64,000 nt of DNA from an uncultured Muribaculaceae bacterium (GTDB lineage Bacteria > Bacteroidota > Bacteroidia > Bacteroidales > Muribaculaceae): positions 124,001 through 188,000 of the forward strand of contig CAJOFM010000012.1 in assembly GCA_905233915.1 (NCBI GenBank). Reading direction: 5' to 3'. The notes under the pieces are model-generated. The model was not told the origin of the DNA. It ran no database searches and saw nothing but the letters and a program-made list of their open reading frames with translations. Below are positions 15,025 to 24,555 of the stretch, piece after piece. Every line of letters starts with the position of its first letter. Position 1 is the stretch's first letter. Position numbers and translations under genes: made by a program.

Positions 15025-16581
15025 TCAGTTTTTCTTCAACGGGTTGGCTGCACGGTCTTTCTTGAGCCATGCGGCGAACCAGACTACTGCAATGACGATT
15101 ACCGCCAGGGCAACCCAGGGGGTGAGTTGTTGTTGACCGAAGGCTTGGGGTGAAGCCACAAGGAAGGAGGTGCACACCACGGTCATGAAAACGGCGGGGA
15201 TGAGGGTGATGATGTAGGGCTTGTGGTTGCGGGCCAGATAGACGGTGATCATCCACAGGGTGAATACCGACAGGGCCTGATTGGACCAGCCAAAGTATTG
15301 CCATAGCACATTGAAGCCGTCGGGATTCTTCATTTGCCAGATGAGCAGCAGCAGTGATGCCACGAACAAGGGCACACTGATGGTCAGGCGGCGCACCATG
15401 CTGCGCTGCTCAAAGTGAAGCGCCTCGGCAATGATGAGTCGTGCGCTGCGGAAAGCCGTGTCACCGCTCGTGATGGGAGCTGCCACCACACCAAGGATGG
15501 CAAGCGTGCCGCCCACGATGCCCAGCCAGCCGCTGCACACCAGGTTAACCACCTGCGGTGCGGTGAAGTACTGGATGAGCGTCTTGCCGTCGGCCAGTTG
15601 CACCTGTGCCATGAAGTCGTTCACTACCTGCGGATCAACGACCTCTTTCCAGCCGCCGTAGTAGAAGAAGTAGGACGAAACCGTGGCCCAGATGAGTGCC
15701 ACGATACCCTCGGTAATCATTGCGCCATAGAACACTGGCCTTGCCAGCCGCTCGCTCTTGAGGCAGCGGGCCATGAGAGGGCTCTGTGTGGCATGGAAAC
15801 CGCTGATGGCACCACAGGCGATAGTGATGAACAGGCATGGGAACAAGGGGTTCTTGTTCAGATATGCCGTCACACCGAGGGTGTCGGTGCCGTCCACAAC
15901 CTGTGCCCCGGTCCATGGTGTCATGTCGCCCATGTTCCACAGCTCGGGCAGGTGCGGCATCTTCACGAACAACCCAATGAGCAATCCTGCAGCCATCACC
16001 AGCAGCGCGATGGCAAACAAGGGATAGATGCGGCCAATGATCTTGTCGATGGGCAACAGTGTGGCGATGATATAGTAGCCAAAGATGGCCACAATCCACC
16101 AGATGGTGGCAGTGTCGCCTCCCCACATTCCCTTGAGGATGAGTGCAGGGCTATAGACAAACACGGCGCCCACCATCATCAGCAACAGCACGGTGAACAC
16201 CAGCATCACGTTGCGCGCACCGCCGCCCAGGTAATTGCCGATGAGCGTGGGCAGGTTGGCTCCGTCGTGGCGCAGCGACAGCATGCCGCTCATGAAATCG
16301 TGCACTGCACCGGCAAAGATGCAGCCCAGCACGATCCACAGGTAGGACGCTGGCCCGAACCACATGCCCATGATGGCACCAAAGATGGGTCCCGTGCCGG
16401 CGATGTTCAGGAACTGGATCATAAACACCTTCCATGTGGGCAGTACCACATAGTCCACGCCGTCGGCCAGGCGCACAGCGGGAGTCTCGCGGTCATCGGG
16501 ACGCATCACGCGTTCCACGATGGCACCATAAATCAGATAGCCCAAGACAAGAGCTACAAGGCTGATAATAAAAGTAATCAT
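15025..16581 (-). CDS. CstA family carbon starvation/pyruvate transporter
   Basis: 518 residues with many transmembrane helices. Hallmarks of the CstA/BtsT family: GYLIYG in helix 1, NIAGTGPIFGAIMG, the DFMSGMLSLRHDGANLP loop, and GFHATQSPLMARC in the middle. It is shorter than E. coli CstA (about 700) but fits the common ~480-550 residue Bacteroidota form. Experimentally studied relatives import pyruvate or peptides by proton symport under starvation. It follows a lipoprotein gene after 36 bp and may be cotranscribed. Substrate inferred only from family. Confidence 0.93.
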   Translation of the reverse strand: MITFIISLVALVLGYLIYGAIVERVMRPDDRETPAVRLADGVDYVVLPTWKVFMIQFLNIAGTGPIFGAIMGMWFGPASYLWIVLGCIFAGAVHDFMSGMLSLRHDGANLPTLIGNYLGGGARNVMLVFTVLLLMMVGAVFVYSPALILKGMWGGDTATIWWIVAIFGYYIIATLLPIDKIIGRIYPLFAIALLVMAAGLLIGLFVKMPHLPELWNMGDMTPWTGAQVVDGTDTLGVTAYLNKNPLFPCLFITIACGAISGFHATQSPLMARCLKSERLARPVFYGAMITEGIVALIWATVSSYFFYYGGWKEVVDPQVVNDFMAQVQLADGKTLIQYFTAPQVVNLVCSGWLGIVGGTLAILGVVAAPITSGDTAFRSARLIIAEALHFEQRSMVRRLTISVPLFVASLLLLIWQMKNPDGFNVLWQYFGWSNQALSVFTLWMITVYLARNHKPYIITLIPAVFMTVVCTSFLVASPQAFGQQQLTPWVALAVIVIAVVWFAAWLKKDRAANPLKKN

Positions 16582-16617
16582 TGTCTGTCTATTATTGTTG
16601 TTTTTTGTTCTTGGTCA

Positions 16618-17526
16618 TTATTGCTCGATGATTTCGGTGATGTGGCCGCTCAGCAGGGTCACCAGATGGGCCGTGTGGGCCTCGGGGATGCCCTCGGCTT
16701 CACACAACCGCTTGCGTGAAGTGAGCCACTTGTCGATCAGCAGCACCACCATGTCGGCGTGTCCCCGCAGCTCCTTGAGCATCTCACGGTAGTAATGATC
16801 ATCGGCGTTCATGTCATCCTCAAGGCTTTTAGCGGCGGCCAATTCCTCGGTCAGCGTAGTGAGCGCCTCGGCGATGGTGGGCAACTCGCTGTGGGCAAAA
16901 TTACCGCCTTTCTTGAGTTGGCTATAATCATTGTGGCGGGTCTCGGCGAGAAAAGCCATTGAGCCGCCGGCGATGATGCGTGCGATTGAGCCACCCCAGT
17001 AGGTGAGATATCCCAGTTCACCATAGAAGACTCTCAATGTGTCTTCCAGCTGGAGCCAATCGCGCATCTCGGCCTGATAAAGCGGGTCCTTGCTATAATG
17101 CCTGCAATAGTCCTGGGCTGTGAGATAATGCTCCATCGCACAGGTGATTTCACCGCTCAGCACCATGTCCATCGTGCTGAAGCCCGACAGGCTGTCGGCG
17201 AGTGCCGTCAAGTCCTTGAAAACGGTATTGGCCATATCGTGTGGATCACCTTCCTTGCCGTTCAGGGTCCAATAGGAGGCGATGGCTGCCGTCTGCGACT
17301 CGTAACGTGACACGAGTTTCTCGAGCGAGCCGTTTTCCAGGATGTCCTGAATCATGAAGTCGGCCAACGTATCGAGTGAGGCGAATCTTGCCTCAGGCTC
17401 CACCTGGTTGACGGTTGCCGTTGGATGGCCGGCCACGGCGATGCTCCTGTTGCCGCAAGCCTGGAGGCTCACGGCGATACACATCAGCCCCATGAACGCA
17501 ACGATGCTGAAAACACGATCATTCAT
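16618..17526 (-). CDS. Lipoprotein of unknown function, helix-rich
   Basis: 302 residues. The start at 17526 gives MNDRVFSIVAFMGLMCIAV with a lipobox SLQAC; the longer frame upstream crosses the promoter. After the lipidated Cys the protein is predicted mostly helical with paired tracts of charged residues and no known motif. It is probably periplasm- or surface-anchored. A TACATTTG box at 17550-17557 gives it its own promoter 24 bp away, although it also follows queG. Its 36 bp spacing to cstA suggests joint expression. Confidence 0.78.
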   Translation of the reverse strand: MNDRVFSIVAFMGLMCIAVSLQACGNRSIAVAGHPTATVNQVEPEARFASLDTLADFMIQDILENGSLEKLVSRYESQTAAIASYWTLNGKEGDPHDMANTVFKDLTALADSLSGFSTMDMVLSGEITCAMEHYLTAQDYCRHYSKDPLYQAEMRDWLQLEDTLRVFYGELGYLTYWGGSIARIIAGGSMAFLAETRHNDYSQLKKGGNFAHSELPTIAEALTTLTEELAAAKSLEDDMNADDHYYREMLKELRGHADMVVLLIDKWLTSRKRLCEAEGIPEAHTAHLVTLLSGHITEIIEQ

Positions 17527-17549
17527 ATTCTTAACATTTAATCTCACTG

Positions 17550-17557
17550 CAAATGTA
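17550..17557 (-). promoter_or_regulatory. -7 box TACATTTG of the lipoprotein-cstA unit
   Basis: TAnnTTTG match 24 bp upstream of the ATG at 17526. Confidence 0.5.
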
Positions 17558-17592
17558 CAACAATCGATGGATATAATTCTCAAAAAGCCCGT

Positions 17593-18498
17593 TTACTTGT
17601 TCTTGTCGTTGAGGTCGGCGTTACGGCGCAAGGTCTTGTGGCGCAGTCGGGAGATGGCGCTGTGGGCAAAGGTGCGCTTGAACTCACCCGCCGTCATCTG
17701 GCCGATGCGGTCGCGTGTGAGCGACATCACCGCGTCGGTGGGTGCGAAGTCCTCGACAGTTGTCGCAACTGCATGGGCATTGTGGGGACAGCACAGTTGG
17801 CACTCGTCACAGCCCACGACCCTGTCGTCGGCCACCTTGTTCACCCAATCGGGCAGCTGCTCGTCGTGGTTCTCGATGAGCAGGCACGAGAGGCATCGCG
17901 ACGCGTCGGCAGCGCCATCGCCATGTAGCGCCCCCGAGGGACAGGCCTCGATGCACTTGCCGCAGTCGCCACAGGTCATAGTGCAGGGCTCGTCGGGCAT
18001 CAGTCGGGCCGTGGTGACGATCTCGCCCAGAAAGAAGTAGGAACCTTTTCCTGGAATAATCAGGCAGTTGTTGCGCCCGATGAAGCCGATGCCTGCCCGT
18101 TGTGCCCAATAGCGCTCACGGATGGGCGCCGAATCGACGCAGGGTCTGGTGGCGCAATGGGTGACTTGCTCGATGAATTGGGCCACTTGGGTCAATTTCT
18201 CGCGCAGCACCTCGTGGTAGTCGCGGCCGTAGGCATAATAGGCTACCCGCATCGCGTCGGCTGGCTGGAAGCGGGTAGGGTAGTAGTTCAATGCCAGCGA
18301 GATAACGGTTTGTGCACCCTCGAGCAGCAATGACGGGTCGCGGCGCAGGTCGCGGTGCCCTGCCGCCCACTTCATGCAGCCGTTGTGCCCCAACTCGATC
18401 CAGCGGTCATAACGTGCCACCGCCTCGTCATCGACAGGCGTAGCGGCAGCAAAGCCACAAGCGTCAAATCCCAGGCTTGCGGCCTGGGATTTAATCAT
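17593..18498 (-). CDS. queG: Epoxyqueuosine reductase
   Basis: 301 residues from the ATG at 18498 (MIKSQAASLGFDACGFA, the usual QueG beginning); an ATG at 18528 would overlap the upstream gene by 20 bp. QueG is the cobalamin- and Fe-S-dependent enzyme that reduces epoxyqueuosine to queuosine in tRNA. Two ferredoxin-like clusters are complete: CGDCGKCIEACP, then CLSC with CDECQLCCP. The DUF1730 part before them has DSAPIRERYWAQRAGIGFIGRN. It starts 10 bp after the polysaccharide deacetylase. Confidence 0.95.
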   Translation of the reverse strand: MIKSQAASLGFDACGFAAATPVDDEAVARYDRWIELGHNGCMKWAAGHRDLRRDPSLLLEGAQTVISLALNYYPTRFQPADAMRVAYYAYGRDYHEVLREKLTQVAQFIEQVTHCATRPCVDSAPIRERYWAQRAGIGFIGRNNCLIIPGKGSYFFLGEIVTTARLMPDEPCTMTCGDCGKCIEACPSGALHGDGAADASRCLSCLLIENHDEQLPDWVNKVADDRVVGCDECQLCCPHNAHAVATTVEDFAPTDAVMSLTRDRIGQMTAGEFKRTFAHSAISRLRHKTLRRNADLNDKNK

Positions 18499-18508
18499 TG
18501 TTGCTATG

Positions 18509-19126
18509 TCAATGCTCAGGTATGGCATCGAACTTGTAACCTTGCTCCTGCAGCCACTCGATGGCGCGCGGCAAGGCATATTTCATGTTTTTTTCGGCCT
18601 TGAGCGAGTCGTGGAAGACAATAATCGACCCGTTGCGGGCATAACGCTTGACGTTGTTGAGCACCTGTTCGCCCGTGAGTTTGCGGCTGTAGTCTCGAGT
18701 CACCAGGTCATACATGATGATGGCGAACCTCGAGCGCAGCACCTTGGATTGCCCCCAGCGCAACAGACCGTGCGGCGGGCGGAATAGTGTGCTGCCAATC
18801 AGCTCGTTGGCGCGGAACACATTGTGCAGGTAGTGCTTGGTGCCCACGTGAGCCCCTTGCAAGTGACTCATCGTGTGGTTGCCCACCGAGTGGCCGCGGC
18901 GGCGCACCTCCTCGAGCAGTTCGGGATGCCGTTCCACGTTCTCACCAACCATGAAGAAGGTTGCCTTCACGCCATAGCGGTCGAGCGTGTCGAGCACCCA
19001 CGGGGTGATCTCGGGGATGGGACCGTCATCAAACGTCAAATAGACCGTGTGGTCGCGCTTGTGAATGCGCCACACGGTCTCGGGAAATATCATGCGGTAA
19101 AGCAGGGGCGGACGTTCAACTAACAT
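18509..19126 (-). CDS. Polysaccharide deacetylase (NodB homology, carbohydrate esterase 4)
   Basis: 205 residues consisting of little more than the NodB domain. Motif 1 TFDDGP carries the catalytic base and metal Asp, motif 2 NHTMSHL gives the two metal His, motif 3 RPPHG follows, and IVFHDS near the end supplies motif 5. Family members remove N-acetyl groups from peptidoglycan, chitin-like polymers or other glycans with a divalent metal. No signal peptide; the N-terminus PPLLYRMIF is weakly hydrophobic, so location is uncertain. It is sandwiched between the DUF2723 gene (48 bp) and queG. Confidence 0.9.
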   Translation of the reverse strand: MLVERPPLLYRMIFPETVWRIHKRDHTVYLTFDDGPIPEITPWVLDTLDRYGVKATFFMVGENVERHPELLEEVRRRGHSVGNHTMSHLQGAHVGTKHYLHNVFRANELIGSTLFRPPHGLLRWGQSKVLRSRFAIIMYDLVTRDYSRKLTGEQVLNNVKRYARNGSIIVFHDSLKAEKNMKYALPRAIEWLQEQGYKFDAIPEH

Positions 19127-19174
19127 GCGTCAGACTTTAGACGTCAGTCTTGAAGACTTGAGTCAGGTTGAACA

Positions 19175-22100
19175 TCAGTTGCCCAGGATGCCCTCCAATT
19201 CTTCCGAGGACTCCTGAGCCTGTTGCGCCTGCATGCGCTGTGCCTGCATCTGCTGCTGCATGGCGCGCTCATAGGCCTCCTGATAGGACTGCAGACGCTC
19301 CATGTTCACACCAGCTGCACTGACTTTAGCAGTCAGTTCCTTATACTTCTGGTCACCACAATACTGGCCATAGTCACTGAGCAGGTTGAGCAAGTACTGC
19401 TGGTCGATGTACTTGTCGGCACTGGTCAGGCGCTCATACTGTGAGGCGTCGAGCGACTGGTAGAACCTGACGTAGGTGCTATAACGCAATACCTCGTCCT
19501 CGATGATCTTGTTGGCCTTCTCGGTGCAGGCTTTGTCGCCGCTTTCCTTACCCAGATTGTAGTACATGAAGGCCACCTGCTCACCCATCTGCACGGTGAA
19601 CGGACAGGTTGCGAGAGGCATTTTCTCCATCATCAGGTCGAGGATGGTGCGGGCCTTCTTGAAACGGTCGGCGACATAGGCCTCCTGGGTCATGCCAGCG
19701 GGAATGGGATGTTGTCCAGCCTTAGCAAGCACACCCTCGTGGATGAGGCTGTTGACCAGGTCAATCATAGCGCTGCGCGTGGTGGTCACCATGCGGCAGA
19801 TGGTCTCGTCGAGATAGAGCGAACCGGGCTTAGCCGTGTCAAGACCACCCCACAGGAACTTGTTCACCACGTTGTCATACATGATGTCGGTCGAGACGCC
19901 CAGGTTGCCACCCTTCACCTCGCCGGCGATGGGCGTCACCTGATAGGCCATACCAGTGAGACGCAGATAGGGATCCAGACCCAGATAGTAGCTGTTGGGC
20001 ACGGTCATGGCGAAGTAGCAGGGACGGTTCCAGCCCTGAGCGATGCTGTTGGCGATAATGTCAAACGACATCAGCTGGCTGGCAGTCATACCCGAGCCCA
20101 TGCGCTGCAGGTCCAGATTGATGGACGGCTGGATCATTTCACGCTGCTCGGCCTTGACGACTCCGGCCTTGATGGCTTGGTCGGCGTTAACAGGGATATA
20201 AACCTTGGGATAACGGATCTCGTTGATACCATAGGGGTTGTTCTTGCTATCGGCACCATAGATTGACTCAAGCGACTTCAGAGCCTCGGTGGGCGTCTGG
20301 TCGGGCTGGATGAAGTAGCAGAACACACGATCGTCGTAGGCATAAGTGTCCTTACCGGCCGACATGGGCAGCGGAGCCGACTCATAGGCGGCACGCTGCA
20401 TCTGGCTAATGTACCAGTCGGTGGCCAGGTAGCTCAGGTTGACGGCACGCACGTCGGTGCGGTAGCCCTCTACCTCCTGCAGGTACCACAAGGGGAAGGT
20501 GTCGTTGTCACCGTTGCAGAAGATCACGCCGTTGGGGGCAATGCTAGACAGGTAGTTGCGGCCGAAGTCGCGCGCTGCGGTGCGTCCGCTGCGGTCATGG
20601 TCGTCCCACGTCTGACTTACCATCTGCAGCGGAACGAGGATACCGATGAGGGCTGCAACGGCTGCCACTGCGGTTGCCACGCCATGGTTGCTGTTGTCGG
20701 TTTCCAGGGTTTCCTTGGCTTCCTTGTTATCGGCTTTCTTGCCTTTCTTCCTGAGGGCCCACATCACGATGCTCCACAGTCCGGCAACACCCATACCAAT
20801 CCAGATGCTGAAGGCATAGAACGATCCCGCATAAGCATAGTCACGCTCACGGGGCTGGCTCGGGGTCTGGTTCAGGTAGAGCACGATGGCGATACCCGTC
20901 ATGAAGAACAGGAAGAAAATTACCCAGAACTGCTCGATGCCGCGGCGGCCGCGATAGGCCTGCCACAACAGTCCGATGATACCCATCAGCAACGGCAGCA
21001 AGTAGAACACGTTATGGCCCTTGTTGCCCTTGGCCAGGTCATCGGGCAGCAGACTCTGGTCACCCAGACGCGGGTTGTCGATGAATGAGTAGCCCGAGAT
21101 CCAGTTGCCGTGGGTGATTTCGCCCATGCCCTGGATGTCGTTCTGGCGACCGGCGAAGTTCCACATGAAGTAGCGCCAGTACATGTAGTTCAACTGATAG
21201 TCCACAAAGAAGCGCAGGTTCTCCATCATGGTAGGCTTGACCCTCATCTCGTGTTCGATGGCGTTGCCATCACGGTCCATCTTGGTGGTTGCCTCGACTT
21301 GGGTGCCTTGCATGCCCAGCCACTCTACATACTCTTGCTCGTGTTTCTCGTCATGAATGCGCGGGAACAGCATGTTCTGTTCGGGGCTGTAGCGGTAATT
21401 CTTTTTGGGACCCAGCTCCTTGTAACGGTCGGGCTGGTCAGGCGAGGTCTTCACCTCGGGAGCATACTGCATGGGGCCTTCCTTGACGGCAGGCTGCATC
21501 ACACCGTTGCCCTTGTCCTGATACATGACGTCGCTATAAAGCGTGCGGCCATACAGCAGCGGGGTCTCGCCATACTGCTCACGGCTCAGGTACTTGGCCA
21601 GGGCGTAGGTGTTGTTGGGAGAGTTCTCGTCAAGCGGTGTATTCTGCGAGCTGCGGATAAGAATCAGCGCATAGCAGCTGAAACCGATGAAAATCACCAG
21701 AATGCAAGTTACGATGTTGGTGAAAACGCGCACGGGGATGCGTTTGCAGAACTTGAACAGATAAACGCACAAGGCAACTAACAGCACCAGGGGAATCAAC
21801 ATGCTGTCGCCCAGCAGCAACATGCCAGACAACAGGATTGCGAGGGCGAACGATAACTTGATGCGCAGGTCGCTCTTGTTGCTGTACAGCTCCCACAATG
21901 CCCATGCGATGACTGCGATGAGCAAGATAGCATAAACGAGCACGCCCGAGTTGAACGACATGCCCAGCGTGTTGACAAAGAACAGGTCAAACTTCTGTCC
22001 CATCTCCACAAATCCGGGTTCCAAGCCGTACAGAATCAGGCCCACGATAACGAACGACAGCAGCAGGGTAATCAGCGAACCCTTCACTGAAGAATTCTTG

Positions 22101-22750
22101 CCTTGGGCACGGCACTGGCGGTAGTAGAATACCAGCGCAATGGCGGGGATGCACAACAGGTTCAGCAGGTGCACGCCCAGCGACACGCCCAGCACATAGG
22201 CTATCAGGATGATCCATCGGTCACTACTTGGCTCGTCGGCTCGGTTCTCCCACTTGAGGATGAGCCAGAATACCAGCGCGGTACAGAACGATGAGAAGGC
22301 ATAAACCTCGGCCTCAACCGCACTGAACCAGAAGGTGTCGCTCCACGTGTAGGCCAGCGCACCGCAGATGCCGCTACCCATCACCACGAGGTATTGGGCA
22401 AGGCTCATCTTGTCCTCCTCACCGTCCTTGACGACGAGTTTCTTCACCAGATGGGTGATGGACCAGAAAAGCAACAGGATAGTGAGCGCACTGAAGATGG
22501 CCGACATCGCGTTGACGCATTTGGCAACAGCCATCACATCACCACCGGCAAACTTGCTCGCGAAGTTGGCGGCAAGGATAAAGATCGGGTTGCCGGGCGG
22601 GTGGCCGATTTCAGTCTTAAAACCTTGAGCGATAAATTCCGGGCAGTCCCAGAAGCTGGCGGTAGGCTCGATGGTCAGCAGGTAGGTTGCCGCTGCCACA
22701 ATAAAGATGAGCCATCCCAGCGTGTTGTTGATGAGCTTGTACTTCTTCAT
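19175..22750 (-). CDS. DUF2723 membrane glycosyltransferase (protein O-mannosyltransferase-like, GT117)
   Basis: 1191 residues. The N-terminal ~560 residues hold about a dozen transmembrane helices beginning with NTLGWLIFIVAAATYLLTIEPTASFWDCPEFI, the DUF2723 signature with the acidic DCPEF loop; a second hydrophobic block lies around 590-740; the remaining C-terminus is extracytoplasmic and ends in a Gln/Ala/Met-rich coiled coil (MQQQMQAQRMQAQQAQ). The family resembles GT-C protein O-mannosyltransferases that transfer sugars from lipid carriers, which fits the general O-glycosylation of exported proteins in Bacteroidota. Activity here is inferred. First gene of an operon with the deacetylase and queG. 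Confidence 0.88.
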   Translation of the reverse strand: MKKYKLINNTLGWLIFIVAAATYLLTIEPTASFWDCPEFIAQGFKTEIGHPPGNPIFILAANFASKFAGGDVMAVAKCVNAMSAIFSALTILLLFWSITHLVKKLVVKDGEEDKMSLAQYLVVMGSGICGALAYTWSDTFWFSAVEAEVYAFSSFCTALVFWLILKWENRADEPSSDRWIILIAYVLGVSLGVHLLNLLCIPAIALVFYYRQCRAQGKNSSVKGSLITLLLSFVIVGLILYGLEPGFVEMGQKFDLFFVNTLGMSFNSGVLVYAILLIAVIAWALWELYSNKSDLRIKLSFALAILLSGMLLLGDSMLIPLVLLVALCVYLFKFCKRIPVRVFTNIVTCILVIFIGFSCYALILIRSSQNTPLDENSPNNTYALAKYLSREQYGETPLLYGRTLYSDVMYQDKGNGVMQPAVKEGPMQYAPEVKTSPDQPDRYKELGPKKNYRYSPEQNMLFPRIHDEKHEQEYVEWLGMQGTQVEATTKMDRDGNAIEHEMRVKPTMMENLRFFVDYQLNYMYWRYFMWNFAGRQNDIQGMGEITHGNWISGYSFIDNPRLGDQSLLPDDLAKGNKGHNVFYLLPLLMGIIGLLWQAYRGRRGIEQFWVIFFLFFMTGIAIVLYLNQTPSQPRERDYAYAGSFYAFSIWIGMGVAGLWSIVMWALRKKGKKADNKEAKETLETDNSNHGVATAVAAVAALIGILVPLQMVSQTWDDHDRSGRTAARDFGRNYLSSIAPNGVIFCNGDNDTFPLWYLQEVEGYRTDVRAVNLSYLATDWYISQMQRAAYESAPLPMSAGKDTYAYDDRVFCYFIQPDQTPTEALKSLESIYGADSKNNPYGINEIRYPKVYIPVNADQAIKAGVVKAEQREMIQPSINLDLQRMGSGMTASQLMSFDIIANSIAQGWNRPCYFAMTVPNSYYLGLDPYLRLTGMAYQVTPIAGEVKGGNLGVSTDIMYDNVVNKFLWGGLDTAKPGSLYLDETICRMVTTTRSAMIDLVNSLIHEGVLAKAGQHPIPAGMTQEAYVADRFKKARTILDLMMEKMPLATCPFTVQMGEQVAFMYYNLGKESGDKACTEKANKIIEDEVLRYSTYVRFYQSLDASQYERLTSADKYIDQQYLLNLLSDYGQYCGDQKYKELTAKVSAAGVNMERLQSYQEAYERAMQQQMQAQRMQAQQAQESSEELEGILGN

Positions 22751-23205
22751 CGTTTTTGTTTTGTCAAATAATTGGTTTTATTGTTGTTTGTATTGTATTT
22801 CTATATTGCAAACGACAAAATTACTCATAATATTTCAATGAGCCCCACTCAAACCCCCGAAATTGACCAAAATTAACCTCTATTTAAAGTTAGTTTTCGA
22901 TTTTCAGCGCTTCATTGTCAATAAAATCCGCATCAACTGGTACCGCCGAGGCGCTCTCAACAACTTCTGCAACTCCCACATTCTAGACAACAGTTCTGTT
23001 CTAACGTAGCCATCCCTATGAGATTCTTAAAAAACCATGTAAATACGAAGTGCTACTCTTGATTTACATTGTAAATCCGAAGTAGCACTTCATTTTTTTG
23101 TAAATTAATCGCAACGAAATCAGCTAAATAATAAATATTTGTCTTAAAAATTTTTGCAAAATTATTTTTTGATGTATTTTTGCAAAAACCAATAATTGAA
23201 AAGCT
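22751..23205. other. Divergent intergenic region
   Basis: It carries a TAATTTTG box at 22816-22823 (minus strand) for the DUF2723 gene, the nested palindrome at 23047-23098 and a TATTTTTG box at 23175-23182 (plus strand) 24 bp before the ATPase ATG. No ORF of interest. Confidence 0.6.
23047..23098 (+). repeat. Nested palindrome with T tract
   Basis: GAAGTGCTACT (23047-23057) pairs perfectly with AGTAGCACTTC (23081-23091), followed by a T7 tract. Inside the loop, GATTTAC pairs with GTAAATC. GTAAATnCGAAGT also occurs as a direct repeat at both arms. It looks like an intrinsic terminator on the plus strand, 108 bp before the ATPase gene, but no plus-strand gene precedes it. Confidence 0.6.
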
Positions 23206-24351
23206 ATGTTTTCACGAATAATAACCCTTGATGAAATACAGGATGACAGCCTCTTCCTGTGTGGAGCTCGCCAAACGGGTAAAAGTACGTTATTAAAGGC
23301 TTTGTTTCCTAAGGCGAGATATTATGATATGCTGAATGCCAATTTATTTCGCGCAATGTCCAGGAATCCATCATTGATGCGTGAGCAACTCATGCTATTG
23401 CCCGCTGGCTCGATCGTTATCATTGACGAAGTGCAAAAAGTACCTGAATTGCTTGACGAAGTCCATTGGTTAATTCAAAATAAAGGGTTGCATTTCATTT
23501 TGTGTGGGTCAAGTGCGCGCAAGTTGCGTCGCAGTGGAACTAATTTGCTTGGCGGCAGGGCCTTATCTAACACGTTACATCCGTTTGTAAGTGCCGAAAT
23601 TCCTGATTTTGACATTGAGAGGGCGCTCAACTATGGCACAATTCCGCCACATTATCTTGCAAAGAATCCAGTGAGGCGTCTTCAAGCCTATATAGATGAC
23701 TATATACAGCAGGAGATTGTTGCCGAGTCGGTCTTGCGAAACTTATCGGCATTCACGCGATTTCTTGAAGTTGCAGCATTGAGTAACACTGAAATCGTCA
23801 ATTATACTAATATAGCCGCCGAATGTGGTGTGTCGGCCAAAACTGTCAAGGAGTACTTTTCAATACTGGAGGAAACGCTACTTGGTTTCATGCTTCCTGC
23901 CTATACCCACAATGCGAAACGACGAGTGGTGCAAAGTCCTAAATTCTATTACTTTGATGTGGGGATTCCCAACTATCTACTCGATCGCACGCCACTTAAA
24001 CCCGACACGGCTGAGTATGGTCACGCATTTGAGCACTTGATGATGCAGGAAATAAGGGCATTTTTGAGCTATCACCATTCCCGCAAGCGCATGTCCTATT
24101 GGAGAACATCAACCGGCCTTGAGGTGGATTGCATTATTGGGGATGCCGAGGTAGCCATCGAATTCAAATCATCCACCGAAGTACGAAATTCACAACTGAA
24201 GGGTTTGCGTGCTTTTGTAAAGGAATATCCACAAGCAAAATGCTATGTGGTGTCTCGTGAGATTTACCCACGTCTGGTCGATGGTATTGAAATATGGCCT
24301 ATTCGCGACTTCTTAACCAAAGTATGGAATCACGAGGTAGTTATTCCATAA
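23206..24351 (+). CDS. AAA-type ATPase with DUF4143 and nuclease-like C-terminus
   Basis: 381 residues. N-terminal AAA_14 domain: Walker A GARQTGKST at about 20-28, Walker B IVIIDEVQ near 75. Then a winged-helix region (SNTEIVNYTNIAAECGVSAKTVKEYFSILEE) and the DUF4143 C-terminus with LEVDCII...AIEFKSS, the D...ExK pattern of a PD-(D/E)XK nuclease-like fold. Families of this kind are abundant, often present in many paralogues in Bacteroidales, and no cellular role is established. Alone on its transcript. AT-rich compared with neighbours, so probably acquired. Confidence 0.88.
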   Translation: MFSRIITLDEIQDDSLFLCGARQTGKSTLLKALFPKARYYDMLNANLFRAMSRNPSLMREQLMLLPAGSIVIIDEVQKVPELLDEVHWLIQNKGLHFILCGSSARKLRRSGTNLLGGRALSNTLHPFVSAEIPDFDIERALNYGTIPPHYLAKNPVRRLQAYIDDYIQQEIVAESVLRNLSAFTRFLEVAALSNTEIVNYTNIAAECGVSAKTVKEYFSILEETLLGFMLPAYTHNAKRRVVQSPKFYYFDVGIPNYLLDRTPLKPDTAEYGHAFEHLMMQEIRAFLSYHHSRKRMSYWRTSTGLEVDCIIGDAEVAIEFKSSTEVRNSQLKGLRAFVKEYPQAKCYVVSREIYPRLVDGIEIWPIRDFLTKVWNHEVVIP

Positions 24352-24555
24352 CAAATTAGGAAACATTGCTAAATAATCACAGTCTTGTATTATGTCAATC
24401 TGGCGCAGAATCATAGGGGATAAGCATACCGAGGACTCAAATCGAATCTTTGGTAGCTGGGTTGGATTTGGATATTATTGAAAAACTTTTTAACTTTGTG
24501 GCTCATTGTGAGTCTAATGGTTACAAAATGACTTAAAGTATAAAAGGAGACGATT

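Noticed and set aside
15415..16719. 434-codon plus-strand frame over cstA
   Set aside because: Shadow of the CstA gene, His/Gln-rich and without any membrane or family features.
24392..24481. 29-codon ORF before the beta-flower gene, with a 16 bp resemblance to the 3' part of the 13312 ORF
   Set aside because: No promoter box at the right place, different reading frame in the matching bases, and too short to support.
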